DNA of 38,960 nt from an uncultured Blautia sp. (GCF_934372025.1 NZ_CAKROJ010000017.1:1-38960), one strand, 5' to 3'; shown: positions 25,432 through 34,102, counted from the first letter of the stretch. Translations and numbers: made by a program. The notes: generated by a model not told the origin, from the letters alone.

Positions 25432-25875
25432 ATGAGTACACTTACCATCGTCCTTCTTGTAATTCTGGTCGTTCTGATCGGTGCTCTGATTGCTCTTTAT
25501 TTCTTTGGAAAAAAGGCTCAGAAGAAGCAAGAAGAACAGCAGGCTCAGATTGAAGCTGCTAAACAGACCGTTTCTATGCTGATCATTGATAAGAAACGAC
25601 TTCCGTTAAAAGAATCCGGTCTCCCTCAGATGGTGATCGATCAGGCACCGAAGCTTATGCGTCGTTCCAAACTGCCAATCGTTAAAGCCAAAGTCGGACC
25701 AAAAATTTCTGTTCTGATCGCAGACGAAAAAGTTTTTGACCTGATTCCAGTCAAAAAAGAAGTCAAAGCCGAAGTCAGCGGATTATATATCGTTGGCGTA
25801 AAAGGAATCCGTGGTTCTCTTGAGACACCGGCACCTAAGAAAAAAGGGTTTTTCAAAAGATTACGCAATAAATAA
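25432..25875 (+). CDS. Single-pass membrane protein of unknown function
   Basis: A 147-residue protein. Residues ~3-24 form one hydrophobic membrane segment. A short Lys/Gln/Glu-rich helix (about 25-42) follows, then a ~90-residue soluble domain rich in Lys and Val, and a very basic C-terminus (KKKGFFKRLRNK). With the basic stretches after the membrane helix, the soluble domain is probably cytoplasmic. I do not recognise the family. The ATG at 25432 has an excellent GAGGAGGG site. An extension to 25399 would lie upstream of that SD. It is monocistronic between its own promoter and the terminator at 25887. Confidence 0.8.
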   Translation: MSTLTIVLLVILVVLIGALIALYFFGKKAQKKQEEQQAQIEAAKQTVSMLIIDKKRLPLKESGLPQMVIDQAPKLMRRSKLPIVKAKVGPKISVLIADEKVFDLIPVKKEVKAEVSGLYIVGVKGIRGSLETPAPKKKGFFKRLRNK

Positions 25876-25886
25876 AAACTCATGCA

Positions 25887-25920
25887 AAATGCCTGGAAGG
25901 TTTGACTCTTCCAGGCATTT
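25887..25920. terminator. Bidirectional intrinsic terminator
   Basis: Perfect 13-bp arms AAATGCCTGGAAG and CTTCCAGGCATTT with an 8-base loop, followed by T-rich sequence. It separates the plus-strand membrane protein gene from the convergent DUF1934 gene. Confidence 0.85.
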
Positions 25921-25936
25921 ATTTTATTCTCCTGAT

Positions 25937-26383
25937 CTACAATATAAAATCTTCTGAATCTTTTGACTGAGCCTGTATCGTAAGATAACAGTCCGCTATG
26001 TGTTCTTCATTCATATCCAGCGCATAGTCCACTTTCATATGAATATTATCTTCCTCTTCCTGAATTTCAAGTCCTGTTGCTGCAATTCCCATCTGAAGAG
26101 TTCCAAACGGTGTAGAATAGAATGTCATATTTTTTTTGCCCTGTTCAAAAACCATATGTACATTTACCTGACCCTGTTTACGGACTTCCACTCCCTGCGC
26201 TGACATCTTGATATAATTGACTGTTGGCTGTGCCGTATCATCCATCATCTCTTCATATCGGAGATAATGACTTCCATTTCGAAAATAATACTTTCCCGGA
26301 ACAACGATCTCTATCGCTTCCTGTTCATCCTCCGGTCCTATCATCTGAAGTCCCCGCACATGTATAAGTACATCTTTTTTCAT
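25937..26383 (-). CDS. DUF1934 family protein (YwiB-like)
   Basis: A 148-residue soluble protein predicted to be a small beta-barrel, with the DUF1934 pattern of a GKYYFRNGSHYLRYEE segment and a STPFGTLQMGI block. The family is lipocalin-like in shape and of unknown function. TAGGAGC before the ATG includes the murI stop codon (10-bp gap), so it is coupled to murI. It ends at a shared bidirectional terminator and is the last gene of its transcription unit. Confidence 0.82.
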   Translation of the reverse strand: MKKDVLIHVRGLQMIGPEDEQEAIEIVVPGKYYFRNGSHYLRYEEMMDDTAQPTVNYIKMSAQGVEVRKQGQVNVHMVFEQGKKNMTFYSTPFGTLQMGIAATGLEIQEEEDNIHMKVDYALDMNEEHIADCYLTIQAQSKDSEDFIL

Positions 26384-26393
26384 GTATTTGCTC

Positions 26394-27215
26394 CTAGTAT
26401 TTCTCTATATCAATCTTCTGAGTTCTCTCTACATCATATGGGAGAATTGAATTTGCAAATTCTTCAAATTCATCTGCCAGGTCACTGACATAAAAACGAT
26501 ATGGAATTTCCTCCTGCTGTTCTCCCGTGCTGAGCATATCTGTCTGCTGAAGAAGGTTTTTCAGTTCCAGTGCTGTCTCATATGCAGGATTTACAAGTCT
26601 CACCTTTTCTCCCATAACTTCCCGGATCGTAGATCTTATCAGTGGATAATGTGTACATCCAAGAATCAGAGTATCCACATCTTTGTCTTTGAGTTCCTGC
26701 AGATATCTTTTTGCCACTTCAACTGTTACCGGATCATGAAGCCATCCTTCTTCAACCAGTGGCACAAACAACGGACATGGCTTTCCGATCACTGTGATTT
26801 CCGGATCGATTTTTTTCAGATATGTTTCATGTATCCGGCTTCCTACTGTACCAACTGTACCAATTACCCCAACTCTCTTATTCACAGTCTCAGCCGCTGC
26901 AACACGTGCACCAGCTTCGATTACACCCAGAACCGGTATATCCTGTTCATTCTGAACATCATCAAGTGCAAACGCGCTTGCTGTATTACAGGCAATAACA
27001 ATTGCCTTCACCTGCTGCTCTTTCAGAAAATGAATGATCTGTCTGGAGTAACGTATGACTGTGTCTCTGGATTTACTGCCGTATGGAACTCTGGCAGTAT
27101 CACCAAAATAAACTATTTTTTCCGAAGGGAGATTTCGCATGATCTCACGGGCTACTGTCAGTCCCCCTACTCCGGAATCAAATACACCAATCGGTGCATC
27201 TCTATCTATTTTCAT
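26394..27215 (-). CDS. murI: Glutamate racemase
   Basis: A 273-residue enzyme making D-glutamate for peptidoglycan. The signatures are GVFDSGVGGLTVAREI at the N-terminus, IACNTASA with one catalytic Cys, and LGCTHYPLI with the other. Length is typical. GGAGA lies about 8 bp before the ATG. It is followed by the DUF1934 gene, and 68 bp upstream is the end of the germination operon. I see no clear terminator there, so read-through is possible, although an essential gene would need its own promoter. Confidence 0.95.
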   Translation of the reverse strand: MKIDRDAPIGVFDSGVGGLTVAREIMRNLPSEKIVYFGDTARVPYGSKSRDTVIRYSRQIIHFLKEQQVKAIVIACNTASAFALDDVQNEQDIPVLGVIEAGARVAAAETVNKRVGVIGTVGTVGSRIHETYLKKIDPEITVIGKPCPLFVPLVEEGWLHDPVTVEVAKRYLQELKDKDVDTLILGCTHYPLIRSTIREVMGEKVRLVNPAYETALELKNLLQQTDMLSTGEQQEEIPYRFYVSDLADEFEEFANSILPYDVERTQKIDIEKY

Positions 27216-27283
27216 AAATAATTCTCCAGTTCTGTTTTATGTATCCGGAAAAACAGCTATGCTTTTCCAGACTTATCAACATA

Positions 27284-27526
27284 TTACCACCTCTCAAAGG
27301 CTTTCGCAAGCCAGAAGGAAATCTTTGGCTTTTGTTCTGAAGTAATTTTTTCGACATTTTTATTATCATAATCTAATTCTGAAAAACAGAATTCCGGATA
27401 AATACTTCCCCACCACATCACTACATTTTTCTGCGATGTATTTACAATTCCTCCAAAGCTTATAAGAAGCAGAGCAACCGCTATTGAAATAAGTACTCTG
27501 TTTTGCTTTCTGTATATTTTTTTCAT
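27284..27526 (-). CDS. Small single-pass membrane or exported protein in the germination operon
   Basis: An 80-residue protein with a basic start (MKKIYRKQNR), a hydrophobic segment (about 12-30) and a polar tail containing VVMWWGSIYPEFCFSE and a C-terminal KISFWLAKAFERW. I cannot name a family. It follows the GerAB-GerAC fusion by 45 bp on the same strand. SD AAGGAGG lies 10 bp before ATG 27526. A TTG at 27535 is too close to that SD to be the start. Its position suggests a germination- or spore-related role, which is inference only. Confidence 0.7.
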   Translation of the reverse strand: MKKIYRKQNRVLISIAVALLLISFGGIVNTSQKNVVMWWGSIYPEFCFSELDYDNKNVEKITSEQKPKISFWLAKAFERW

Positions 27527-27571
27527 GATGACCAAACCTCCTTTTCAGGATTATTTCCTGAAATCCTCCGA

Positions 27572-29242
27572 TTATTCCATCCAGACCTGAATTTCATCGT
27601 CATGCATTGTAATTTCCGGCAGTTTCTGCAAAACACCTCTCTGATACCACTGATAATATACCTGCCGCAGAGTGATGCCTTTTTTCCTGTCTTTCTCCAT
27701 CCTGTTTTCAATAAGTCCTGTCACATATTCCCCAAATGAAGTTCCTCCATCACTCCATTTCAACAGTTCTTCCGGATTCTCTGCCTGAAATACATAAATA
27801 TTTTCTCCTGCCAGTGGTTCCTCTTTCAAATATTCCATAAACTCCTTCCACTTGTCAGTTTCTGTCAGATGTCTTCCAATGACCAGGATCTGCAGGTGCC
27901 CGATATCCAGATATTTTTCCTGTGTTCTTTCATAAGATTTCTCAATGCTGTCAAAACTGTTTCCATGAATTGTCAGGACCGATGTATCTCCTTCTTCCGC
28001 CTTTCCCCCTCCTGTTGCCCTGGGTAAATCCGGCATACCATATGTGATGATATACTCGCTGCCATCTGTATCTATCCCCATGGCCAGAGGATACATCCTT
28101 TTTTCCGGCTCTATTCCGGCACATCCGGTACACACCAGCATCAGAATAACCGATAATCCTGCCGCAGATATGACCGTTTTCTTTTTTCTGTTCTGTCCGC
28201 GAAAAAGAAATCCTGTCTGAATGAGTACAAGTCCCGGAACAAAAATGTATTTCAGATACGAACTGTAAAAATCTGCCACACTCTTTCCATGTATTTGAAC
28301 AAGCGAAAAAACATATGCCGCTGCCGGCAACCAGTATTTTCCATTTCCCAGATGTGTTATCTCCAGAATCTTGTTTCCATAATGAAAACAGCTTCCGATT
28401 GCAAAAAAAATGCCATATAAAAGAAATGCCAGCCAGAGAACATCAAATCTGGCCAGTATATTTCCCGGTAGATTCGCTCCTGCCATCAAAGGCAATATGG
28501 GATAGGTTTCACTCTGGATTCTTCGCCATCCTAATACCGCCGGAATACAGAATAATACGATCAGCAAAACACTACTCACTGTGAAGACCGCTGCTATCAC
28601 TGTTTTTCCGGCACTTCCTCTATGTTCTACGTCGGTCAGAACAAACGGGAGCAGACTGATTCCTGAGAACGCACATAAAAAGCCATACGCGCTGTCGATG
28701 ATTTTTTTGCTCTGTAACGAACTTTCCTCCAGCATTTCTTTCAGATATTCCATTTTTCCCTGACCCACACAAAGGAAAAGCATGATAACGATTACTGCCA
28801 GAAATATTTCTCCTGATACTCCTGCCATTCTTCCCCGTCTCTGCATTCCACGATCTGTCCCATAAGCACATATTATAACTGCCCACAGAAGAAGCCATTT
28901 TACTGAAATACCGGAAACAGCCCACACAGGAACAATCTCTTTTATGAGGTTAAGAATATAAACATTGGTCATAATGAGATATGACACAAAAAAGATCCCC
29001 AGAAGTCGTCCTTTCACCTTTCCCAGAATTCTGACAGGATCGGTATAACCATGCGAACTTCTTATCAGAAAAAAAATATATACCAGAAGAATCACTACTG
29101 CAATTCCAGTCCCCGCCGCGCCAGAAACTCCCTGTATTCCCCCTGCACCCGGAATACAAAGCAGAAATGGTGCCAGAACCGAAAGAATCATCTGACGATA
29201 CAGCTGTCTCTGTGAGATTCGGTTGTTTTCCCTGTTCTTCAT
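27572..29242 (-). CDS. Spore germination protein: GerAB permease fused to a short GerAC domain
   Basis: A 556-residue protein. Residues ~15-350 are a GerAB-like APC-family permease with about ten membrane segments. The next hydrophobic helix (~357-373) ends in LVCTGC (Cys374), a lipobox-like sequence, and leads straight into a GerAC-like N-terminal domain (~375-556) with YPLAMGIDTDGSEY and YLDIGHLQILVIGRHL. GerAC alone is normally about 370 residues, so the C-terminal half of the GerAC part is missing. I see no frameshift or stop at the junction. AAGGAGG precedes the ATG, which overlaps the gerAA stop by 4 bp. It should act with GerAA as a germinant receptor in the spore inner membrane. Confidence 0.82.
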   Translation of the reverse strand: MKNRENNRISQRQLYRQMILSVLAPFLLCIPGAGGIQGVSGAAGTGIAVVILLVYIFFLIRSSHGYTDPVRILGKVKGRLLGIFFVSYLIMTNVYILNLIKEIVPVWAVSGISVKWLLLWAVIICAYGTDRGMQRRGRMAGVSGEIFLAVIVIMLFLCVGQGKMEYLKEMLEESSLQSKKIIDSAYGFLCAFSGISLLPFVLTDVEHRGSAGKTVIAAVFTVSSVLLIVLFCIPAVLGWRRIQSETYPILPLMAGANLPGNILARFDVLWLAFLLYGIFFAIGSCFHYGNKILEITHLGNGKYWLPAAAYVFSLVQIHGKSVADFYSSYLKYIFVPGLVLIQTGFLFRGQNRKKKTVISAAGLSVILMLVCTGCAGIEPEKRMYPLAMGIDTDGSEYIITYGMPDLPRATGGGKAEEGDTSVLTIHGNSFDSIEKSYERTQEKYLDIGHLQILVIGRHLTETDKWKEFMEYLKEEPLAGENIYVFQAENPEELLKWSDGGTSFGEYVTGLIENRMEKDRKKGITLRQVYYQWYQRGVLQKLPEITMHDDEIQVWME

Positions 29243-30771
29243 CTTTCTGCCTCCTTTTCTGTAGTTTCTGCCTGATTCAGATTTTCAAAATTATTTCTTT
29301 TCAATCGAATACGTTGTTCCTTTTTTGCATAAACCGGACGATATTTTCTTGTTTTAAAAGGAATACGAAAAATCCCATCTCCCGTTCTGTAATCTGACTG
29401 TTTCCCTGTAAAAGGAATCAGATATGGAACTCCAAAGCTCAGAAGCCCGGACAGATGTGCCAGCGTAAAATAAATTCCAAGAACAATTCCGTAAATTCCA
29501 AGATAACCGCCCAGAATCAAAAACAGATACTTCAACAATCGAAAAGCAGCTGCGAACTCTTCATCCGGAATCACCATGGAACCAAGTGCAGTAAGCGCAA
29601 CAATCATAACAACTACCGGACTCACAAGATTTGCGCTGACCGCAGCATCACCGATGATCAGTCCTCCGACAATTCCAATCGCATTTCCAAGAGAGCCTGG
29701 CACGCGGACTCCCGCTTCCCGAATTAATTCAAACGCAAGTTCCAACAGGATCAGTTCTGCAGCACTTGAGAAGGGAACTCCTTCTCTCGCATCTGCAAAG
29801 GAGAGCAACAGATTCGTTGGCAGTATTTGTGTATGAAAACGAATCACGGCAAGATAAAGTCCGGGAAGCAGCGTTGCTGTGAGAAGTGCCAGATAACGCA
29901 GGATTCGAAGAAATGTTGCCATCTCAAAATGATGATACCAGTCTTCACTGCTTTCCATAAAGCCACTAAATGCCCCCGGCATGACCAGTGCAGACGGAGA
30001 ATTATCACAAAGCAGAACAATTTTCCCATTCAGAAGTTCCAGTGCAGCACGATCCGGTCTCTCTGTTACCTGGTATTGTGGGAAGGGTGAATACCATGGT
30101 TCTTCTGTCAGCTGTTCCAACATTCCGCTGTCCAGAATTCCGTCAATTTCATATTCCTGCAATCTGCTTTTTATCTTCTCCAGGAGTTCTTCATGCACCA
30201 GATCCTCAATATACAGAATCTGAATGACCGTATTTGACCGTACGCCCGTCTGATATTCTTCTACCTTCATTCTAGTATCACGGATTCGTTTTCTTACAAG
30301 AGCAGAATTCGTTTTCACAGAATCTGAAAATCCCTCTTTCGAGCCCCGAAGAACCTTTTCTGATTCTGCTTCGCAGACTCCCATATTCGGATACCCTTTA
30401 CTGGAGATTTTCATTGCTTTATCATAACCATCTACAAAAAAGACCGCATTTCCTGAAAGTACCGCCCCGGATACTTCATCCATATTTTTCAATTTTCGTA
30501 CGTCTGCAATACCAAGACTGTTATTATTCAGAAATTCCTGTATTTTTTCCGGTGAACTCTCCCAGAAATGGTTGATCATTTTTCCAAGCGCTGAATCATC
30601 CAGCATCATATTTGACACTGCAACTTCTATATAAACCATCAGACAGTCCACTTTTCGATTCTCTCCAAGACGCATGGAGCGGATCAGTATGTCCGCACAG
30701 TTTTTATATTGCTCCTGGATATATTTTTCATTTTTATGGATATCTGTCGAAATTTTTACCGGTTCTTCCAT
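29239..30771 (-). CDS. Spore germination receptor subunit GerAA
   Basis: A 510-residue GerA-family protein. A soluble N-terminal region (~1-240) is followed by a membrane half with several segments (~245-475), including the conserved ATLLPGLYLAVIRFHTQILP and EAGVRVPGSLGNAIGIVGGL blocks. A basic cytoplasmic tail closes it. GerA-type receptors sense nutrients in the dormant spore. AGGAGG sits 2 bp before the ATG at 30774 but 5 bp before the ATG at 30771, so I chose the latter. It heads an operon with the GerAB-GerAC fusion. A terminator hairpin for the upstream regulator gene lies only about 18 bp before the start. Confidence 0.92.
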   Translation of the reverse strand: MEEPVKISTDIHKNEKYIQEQYKNCADILIRSMRLGENRKVDCLMVYIEVAVSNMMLDDSALGKMINHFWESSPEKIQEFLNNNSLGIADVRKLKNMDEVSGAVLSGNAVFFVDGYDKAMKISSKGYPNMGVCEAESEKVLRGSKEGFSDSVKTNSALVRKRIRDTRMKVEEYQTGVRSNTVIQILYIEDLVHEELLEKIKSRLQEYEIDGILDSGMLEQLTEEPWYSPFPQYQVTERPDRAALELLNGKIVLLCDNSPSALVMPGAFSGFMESSEDWYHHFEMATFLRILRYLALLTATLLPGLYLAVIRFHTQILPTNLLLSFADAREGVPFSSAAELILLELAFELIREAGVRVPGSLGNAIGIVGGLIIGDAAVSANLVSPVVVMIVALTALGSMVIPDEEFAAAFRLLKYLFLILGGYLGIYGIVLGIYFTLAHLSGLLSFGVPYLIPFTGKQSDYRTGDGIFRIPFKTRKYRPVYAKKEQRIRLKRNNFENLNQAETTEKEAER

Positions 30772-30789
30772 CATTTCCTCCTATTACAC

Positions 30790-30823
30790 AAAAAAAGAGA
30801 TACATAACTTATGCATCTCTTTT
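30790..30823 (-). terminator. Intrinsic terminator after the GntR-family gene
   Basis: On the minus strand 15-base arms AAAAGAGATGCATAA and TTATGTATCTCTTTT pair with one G-U and run into seven U. It stands 34 bp after the regulator stop and directly before the gerAA SD. Confidence 0.8.
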
Positions 30824-30857
30824 AGAATATCCAGATTATATAATTTTATTTATAACT

Positions 30858-31541
30858 CTAACGATTTTGTGTTTCTTCTCGAATAGATCGAATGATTGCC
30901 TCACGCTGATTCTCTATGTGCTGAAAGGAAATTTCCTGTGCCAGTTTGACATCCCGGTTCTTGATCGCCCTGTAAAGTTCTTCATGCTCCTTGACAAGAA
31001 GCTTTCTTGTTTCCTCATCTTTCAAATATTCTACACGATAACGATAAATTTGTTCTCGAAGATTATTCAGTACCTGGTTCAGCCTTCTGTTATCGGAAGA
31101 TTTGTAGATGATCTCATGAAATGCCACATCTGCTTCCGCAAGTTTAACCAGATTTCCTTCATCCCTGGTTGACTCAAAGCTCTTTGCAGCCTTCCAGAGT
31201 TCATCCAGCTGCTCTTCTGTCATACGTGCACATGCATTTTCAATTGAAAGATTTTCCAGTGCAATACGAACTTCCAGAACATCATTCAGATCTTTCTCTG
31301 TAATATTAGCTACCTGAGCACCTCTTCGGGGAATCATTACAACCAGACCTTCCAGTTCCAGTTTACGCATAGCTTCTCTTACCGGAGTTCTGCTTACACC
31401 AAGTCGTTCTGCAAGTGCAATTTCCATGAGTCTTTCACCTGGCTTCAGTTCGCCTTTCAAAATAGCCTTACGAAGTGTGTTAAACACAACATCCCGTAAT
31501 GGCAGATATTCATTCATATCCACAGAAAAATCGTTTATCAT
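30858..31541 (-). CDS. GntR-family transcriptional regulator, FadR/FCD subfamily
   Basis: A 227-residue repressor-type protein. The N-terminal winged helix-turn-helix (about 10-75) has the family signature ERLGVSRTPVREAMRKLELE. The FCD ligand-binding domain fills the rest, with helical metal-ligand positions such as VAFHEIIY. FCD members usually sense organic acids or sugar acids; the ligand here is unknown. AAGGGGA precedes the ATG. It lies 25 bp after ispE and must be co-transcribed with it. A perfect TGTATACA palindrome at 32471-32478, near the ispE transcription start, fits a FadR-type operator and suggests autoregulation. Confidence 0.9.
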   Translation of the reverse strand: MINDFSVDMNEYLPLRDVVFNTLRKAILKGELKPGERLMEIALAERLGVSRTPVREAMRKLELEGLVVMIPRRGAQVANITEKDLNDVLEVRIALENLSIENACARMTEEQLDELWKAAKSFESTRDEGNLVKLAEADVAFHEIIYKSSDNRRLNQVLNNLREQIYRYRVEYLKDEETRKLLVKEHEELYRAIKNRDVKLAQEISFQHIENQREAIIRSIREETQNR

Positions 31542-31566
31542 AAGTACTTCCCCTTTCTACTGTTTT

Positions 31567-32427
31567 CTATTTCTTATTATATATCTGTGTTGCAAATACG
31601 GTCTTCGCCAGATGACTGTTGCGAAGCACCTCTGTCGCTTTTCGAAGTTTACTTCGATCATCAAAAATGCCAAATACGGTCGGCCCGCTTCCGCTCATCA
31701 TGGCTTTCAGAGCACCGTTTGCCTCCATGAGGTCTTTGATTTCCTGAATTACCGGATACTCACCAATGATTCCTGGTTCAAAAACATTCTCCATTCTGGA
31801 AGTCAGACCAAGAATATCCTGATTCTCAATATCCTGAATCATTCCATCAATATCAGGATGTGACCGGATCTGATCCAAATGCAGATTTTCATATGCAAGT
31901 TTTGTGGAAACATTAATTCCCGGTTTTCCTACCAGTATATAACATTTGGGTATTCCCGGAAGTCTGGTCAGTTTTTCACCGATTCCCTCTGCAAGTGCAG
32001 TTCCACGCATGACACAATATGGAACATCCGCCCCAACCTGAACAGCACGTTTCATCAGTTCCTCTTCGCTCAGACCAAGACGGAACAGGCGGTTCACACC
32101 GACAAATGCTGCCGCTGCATCTGAACTTCCACCTGCCATGCCAGCTGCTACCGGGATAAATTTTGTCAGTTTCATGGACAGCCCCTCTTTAATTTCAAAC
32201 TCATCCATAAGAATCTTCGCAGCTTTATATACCAGATTTCTCTCATCTGACGGAACATATGGAAGATTCGTTGACAGGGATATTCCCGGTTCTGATTTTT
32301 TACGTATATCAAGAAGATCATACATCTGTATCGTCTGCATGATCATTCGTACTTCATGATATCCGTCCTCTCTTTTATGAAGAACATCCAGTCCGAGATT
32401 AATCTTAGCCATTGCACGTAAACGCAT
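31567..32427 (-). CDS. ispE: 4-diphosphocytidyl-2-C-methyl-D-erythritol kinase
   Basis: A 286-residue GHMP kinase of the MEP isoprenoid pathway. It phosphorylates the 2-hydroxyl of CDP-methylerythritol. The N-terminus AMAKINLGLDVLHKREDGYH, the ATP loop PVAAGMAGGSSDAAAAF and the C-terminal MMSGSGPTVFGIF are diagnostic. I chose ATG 32427 because GGAAGG lies about 7 bp before it; the ATG at 32442 would overlap that SD. Its promoter is at 32493-32521. It leads an unusual two-gene unit with an FCD regulator. Confidence 0.95.
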   Translation of the reverse strand: MRLRAMAKINLGLDVLHKREDGYHEVRMIMQTIQMYDLLDIRKKSEPGISLSTNLPYVPSDERNLVYKAAKILMDEFEIKEGLSMKLTKFIPVAAGMAGGSSDAAAAFVGVNRLFRLGLSEEELMKRAVQVGADVPYCVMRGTALAEGIGEKLTRLPGIPKCYILVGKPGINVSTKLAYENLHLDQIRSHPDIDGMIQDIENQDILGLTSRMENVFEPGIIGEYPVIQEIKDLMEANGALKAMMSGSGPTVFGIFDDRSKLRKATEVLRNSHLAKTVFATQIYNKK

Positions 32428-32470
32428 AAATTCACCTTCCATCTTTTGTATTGTTCATCTTATTGTACTT

Positions 32471-32478
32471 TGTATACA
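32471..32478. promoter_or_regulatory. Candidate GntR/FadR-type operator
   Basis: A perfect 8-bp palindrome TGTATACA lies about 15-20 bp downstream of the ispE -10 box, close to the expected transcription start. Spacing and sequence resemble FadR-subfamily operators (GT...AC half-sites). The regulator gene is the second gene of the same transcript. Confidence 0.4.
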
Positions 32479-32492
32479 GACACGATATGCTT

Positions 32493-32521
32493 ATTTTATC
32501 CGATTTTACAATGAAATTCAA
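32493..32521 (-). promoter_or_regulatory. Sigma-A-type promoter for ispE-gntR
   Basis: On the minus strand TTGAAT (32521-32516), a 17-bp spacer and TAAAAT (32498-32493). It starts within 5 bp of the sipL stop codon. I see no terminator between sipL and ispE. Confidence 0.6.
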
Positions 32522-32524
32522 GAC

Positions 32525-34102
32525 TCATTCTTCCACTTTTTTTACCAGCAACAGTGGTGTACCAACTGACAGCTCCTCTTCTTCCAGTTCATTCATTTGT
32601 CTGATCTCTTCTACCGTTGTATAAAATTTTTTTGCGATATTCCACAGTGTATCTCCCTGTTGTACCACATATACTATAATTCCCGGCATACTCCGGATTT
32701 TTTCCTGTTCCAGAGGAAGCTCTTCTATTTTTTCAAGGATCATCTCTTCACTGCACTGTATTACAAGCGCATTTAAACCTATCGTTGCCCTTATTTCAAT
32801 TTCATTGCTGTCCAGCATAGTTGTTGACAGTTGTTCCAAATCTGTATGCAGATAATATATACTGTTTTCAGTTATACCTCTGGCTTCTATTACATAACTG
32901 AACGGCAGCATTGCTTCCATTGAATAAAAAGGCATCTCATCATTTTCAACAATATACAGTACTTTCAGTCTCACTATTCCTTCTGTTTCAATTCCATTTT
33001 TCACAATTTTCGTCTTATCAATTTTTATTTTTCCCTGGCTGTGACATATCTGCAAGATCTTACCCTGTGTTTCCTTTACCTCAATTCTGTCTGCTATTCT
33101 GCATCTGGAAAAATTTCGAACAAGGAGACTTTCTATAATCTCCTTTCTGCACTTTGGAACACATTGACGATATGGGGTATATACATCCATGATCACATCA
33201 TAATCTTCCTCACGATAAAGATTCATATCCAGTTCCAGAACAACATCCGCCTGAAGCTGGCGTTCTTCTCCATCTGCATCCGGTTTCACTTCCAGTGTCC
33301 GATTGATAACTGACACTTCCATATTCGGAATCATTTCCGGTGTACAGCCATTACATTCCACTTCTCCATTAAATGGTACCGCATGCTCCAGCCACTGAAG
33401 AGTTCCGCTCTCATCGTCACCTGTATACAATACAAATACAAAAAGTTCCCCTTTTACTTTCACAACATTTTCTTCCGGTCTGAGATCCAGTCCACGAACT
33501 TCTGTTGTATACCACAGAAGTTCTTCTATATTCGGTTTATTAGAAACCAGTGTGATTTCCTCTTTAAGGCGAAATGTATCTTTCTTATGTATTGCCAGAC
33601 TGAGCACATGCATAGATTTTTTCTGCACGGATACGTTTTCATCATTCAAAGATACCGGAAGACGGATTCCAGACAGTTCATCCACTGAAGCATGAAACGT
33701 CACAACTGCTTTGATATTCATTTTTCTGGAATGGATGATATGGATACTCAGATCTTCTATTTCCCATTTCAGACACATTTTGTCCCCATTTACAATTCCA
33801 TCCAGATTCAATGTTTCTTCCATCGGAAGATTTGCTGAAAGACTGTATACTTTTCCATCTTCATCACCAACATACAGAATATCCGCCTGCAGTTTTCCCT
33901 TAAGAAATGCATGCCCATCAGTCAGATGTACTTCTTCTACTGTTATATCTCCTTTATTCTGTATCATGCGCCCAATATCCGGCTTTATATCCGGCACATT
34001 GTAGTCCATATCAAATGTTATCTGGCTGGCAGCTTTGCTTTTTGTTCTCAGTCTCTGAATATCTTCCTTTTTTAATTCCAATAATCCATCCTCCTGTCTC
34101 AC
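32525..34102 (-). CDS. sipL: SipL-like spore coat morphogenesis protein (DUF3794 + LysM)
   Basis: A 525-residue protein. Repeated DUF3794 (SipL/SPOCS) domains occupy about residues 20-465, with recurring beta-rich VKGELFVFVLYTGDDE-type blocks. A single LysM domain closes it (about 477-521, VVQQGDTLWNIAKKFYTTVE). This is the architecture of Clostridioides SipL, the SpoIVA partner that attaches the coat to the forespore. The apparent start is a GTG whose GTGA overlaps the upstream lipoprotein stop. AGGAGG occurs within the first codons, 8 bp before an in-frame TTG at 34081, so that TTG could be the true start. Confidence 0.85.
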   Translation of the reverse strand: MRQEDGLLELKKEDIQRLRTKSKAASQITFDMDYNVPDIKPDIGRMIQNKGDITVEEVHLTDGHAFLKGKLQADILYVGDEDGKVYSLSANLPMEETLNLDGIVNGDKMCLKWEIEDLSIHIIHSRKMNIKAVVTFHASVDELSGIRLPVSLNDENVSVQKKSMHVLSLAIHKKDTFRLKEEITLVSNKPNIEELLWYTTEVRGLDLRPEENVVKVKGELFVFVLYTGDDESGTLQWLEHAVPFNGEVECNGCTPEMIPNMEVSVINRTLEVKPDADGEERQLQADVVLELDMNLYREEDYDVIMDVYTPYRQCVPKCRKEIIESLLVRNFSRCRIADRIEVKETQGKILQICHSQGKIKIDKTKIVKNGIETEGIVRLKVLYIVENDEMPFYSMEAMLPFSYVIEARGITENSIYYLHTDLEQLSTTMLDSNEIEIRATIGLNALVIQCSEEMILEKIEELPLEQEKIRSMPGIIVYVVQQGDTLWNIAKKFYTTVEEIRQMNELEEEELSVGTPLLLVKKVEE

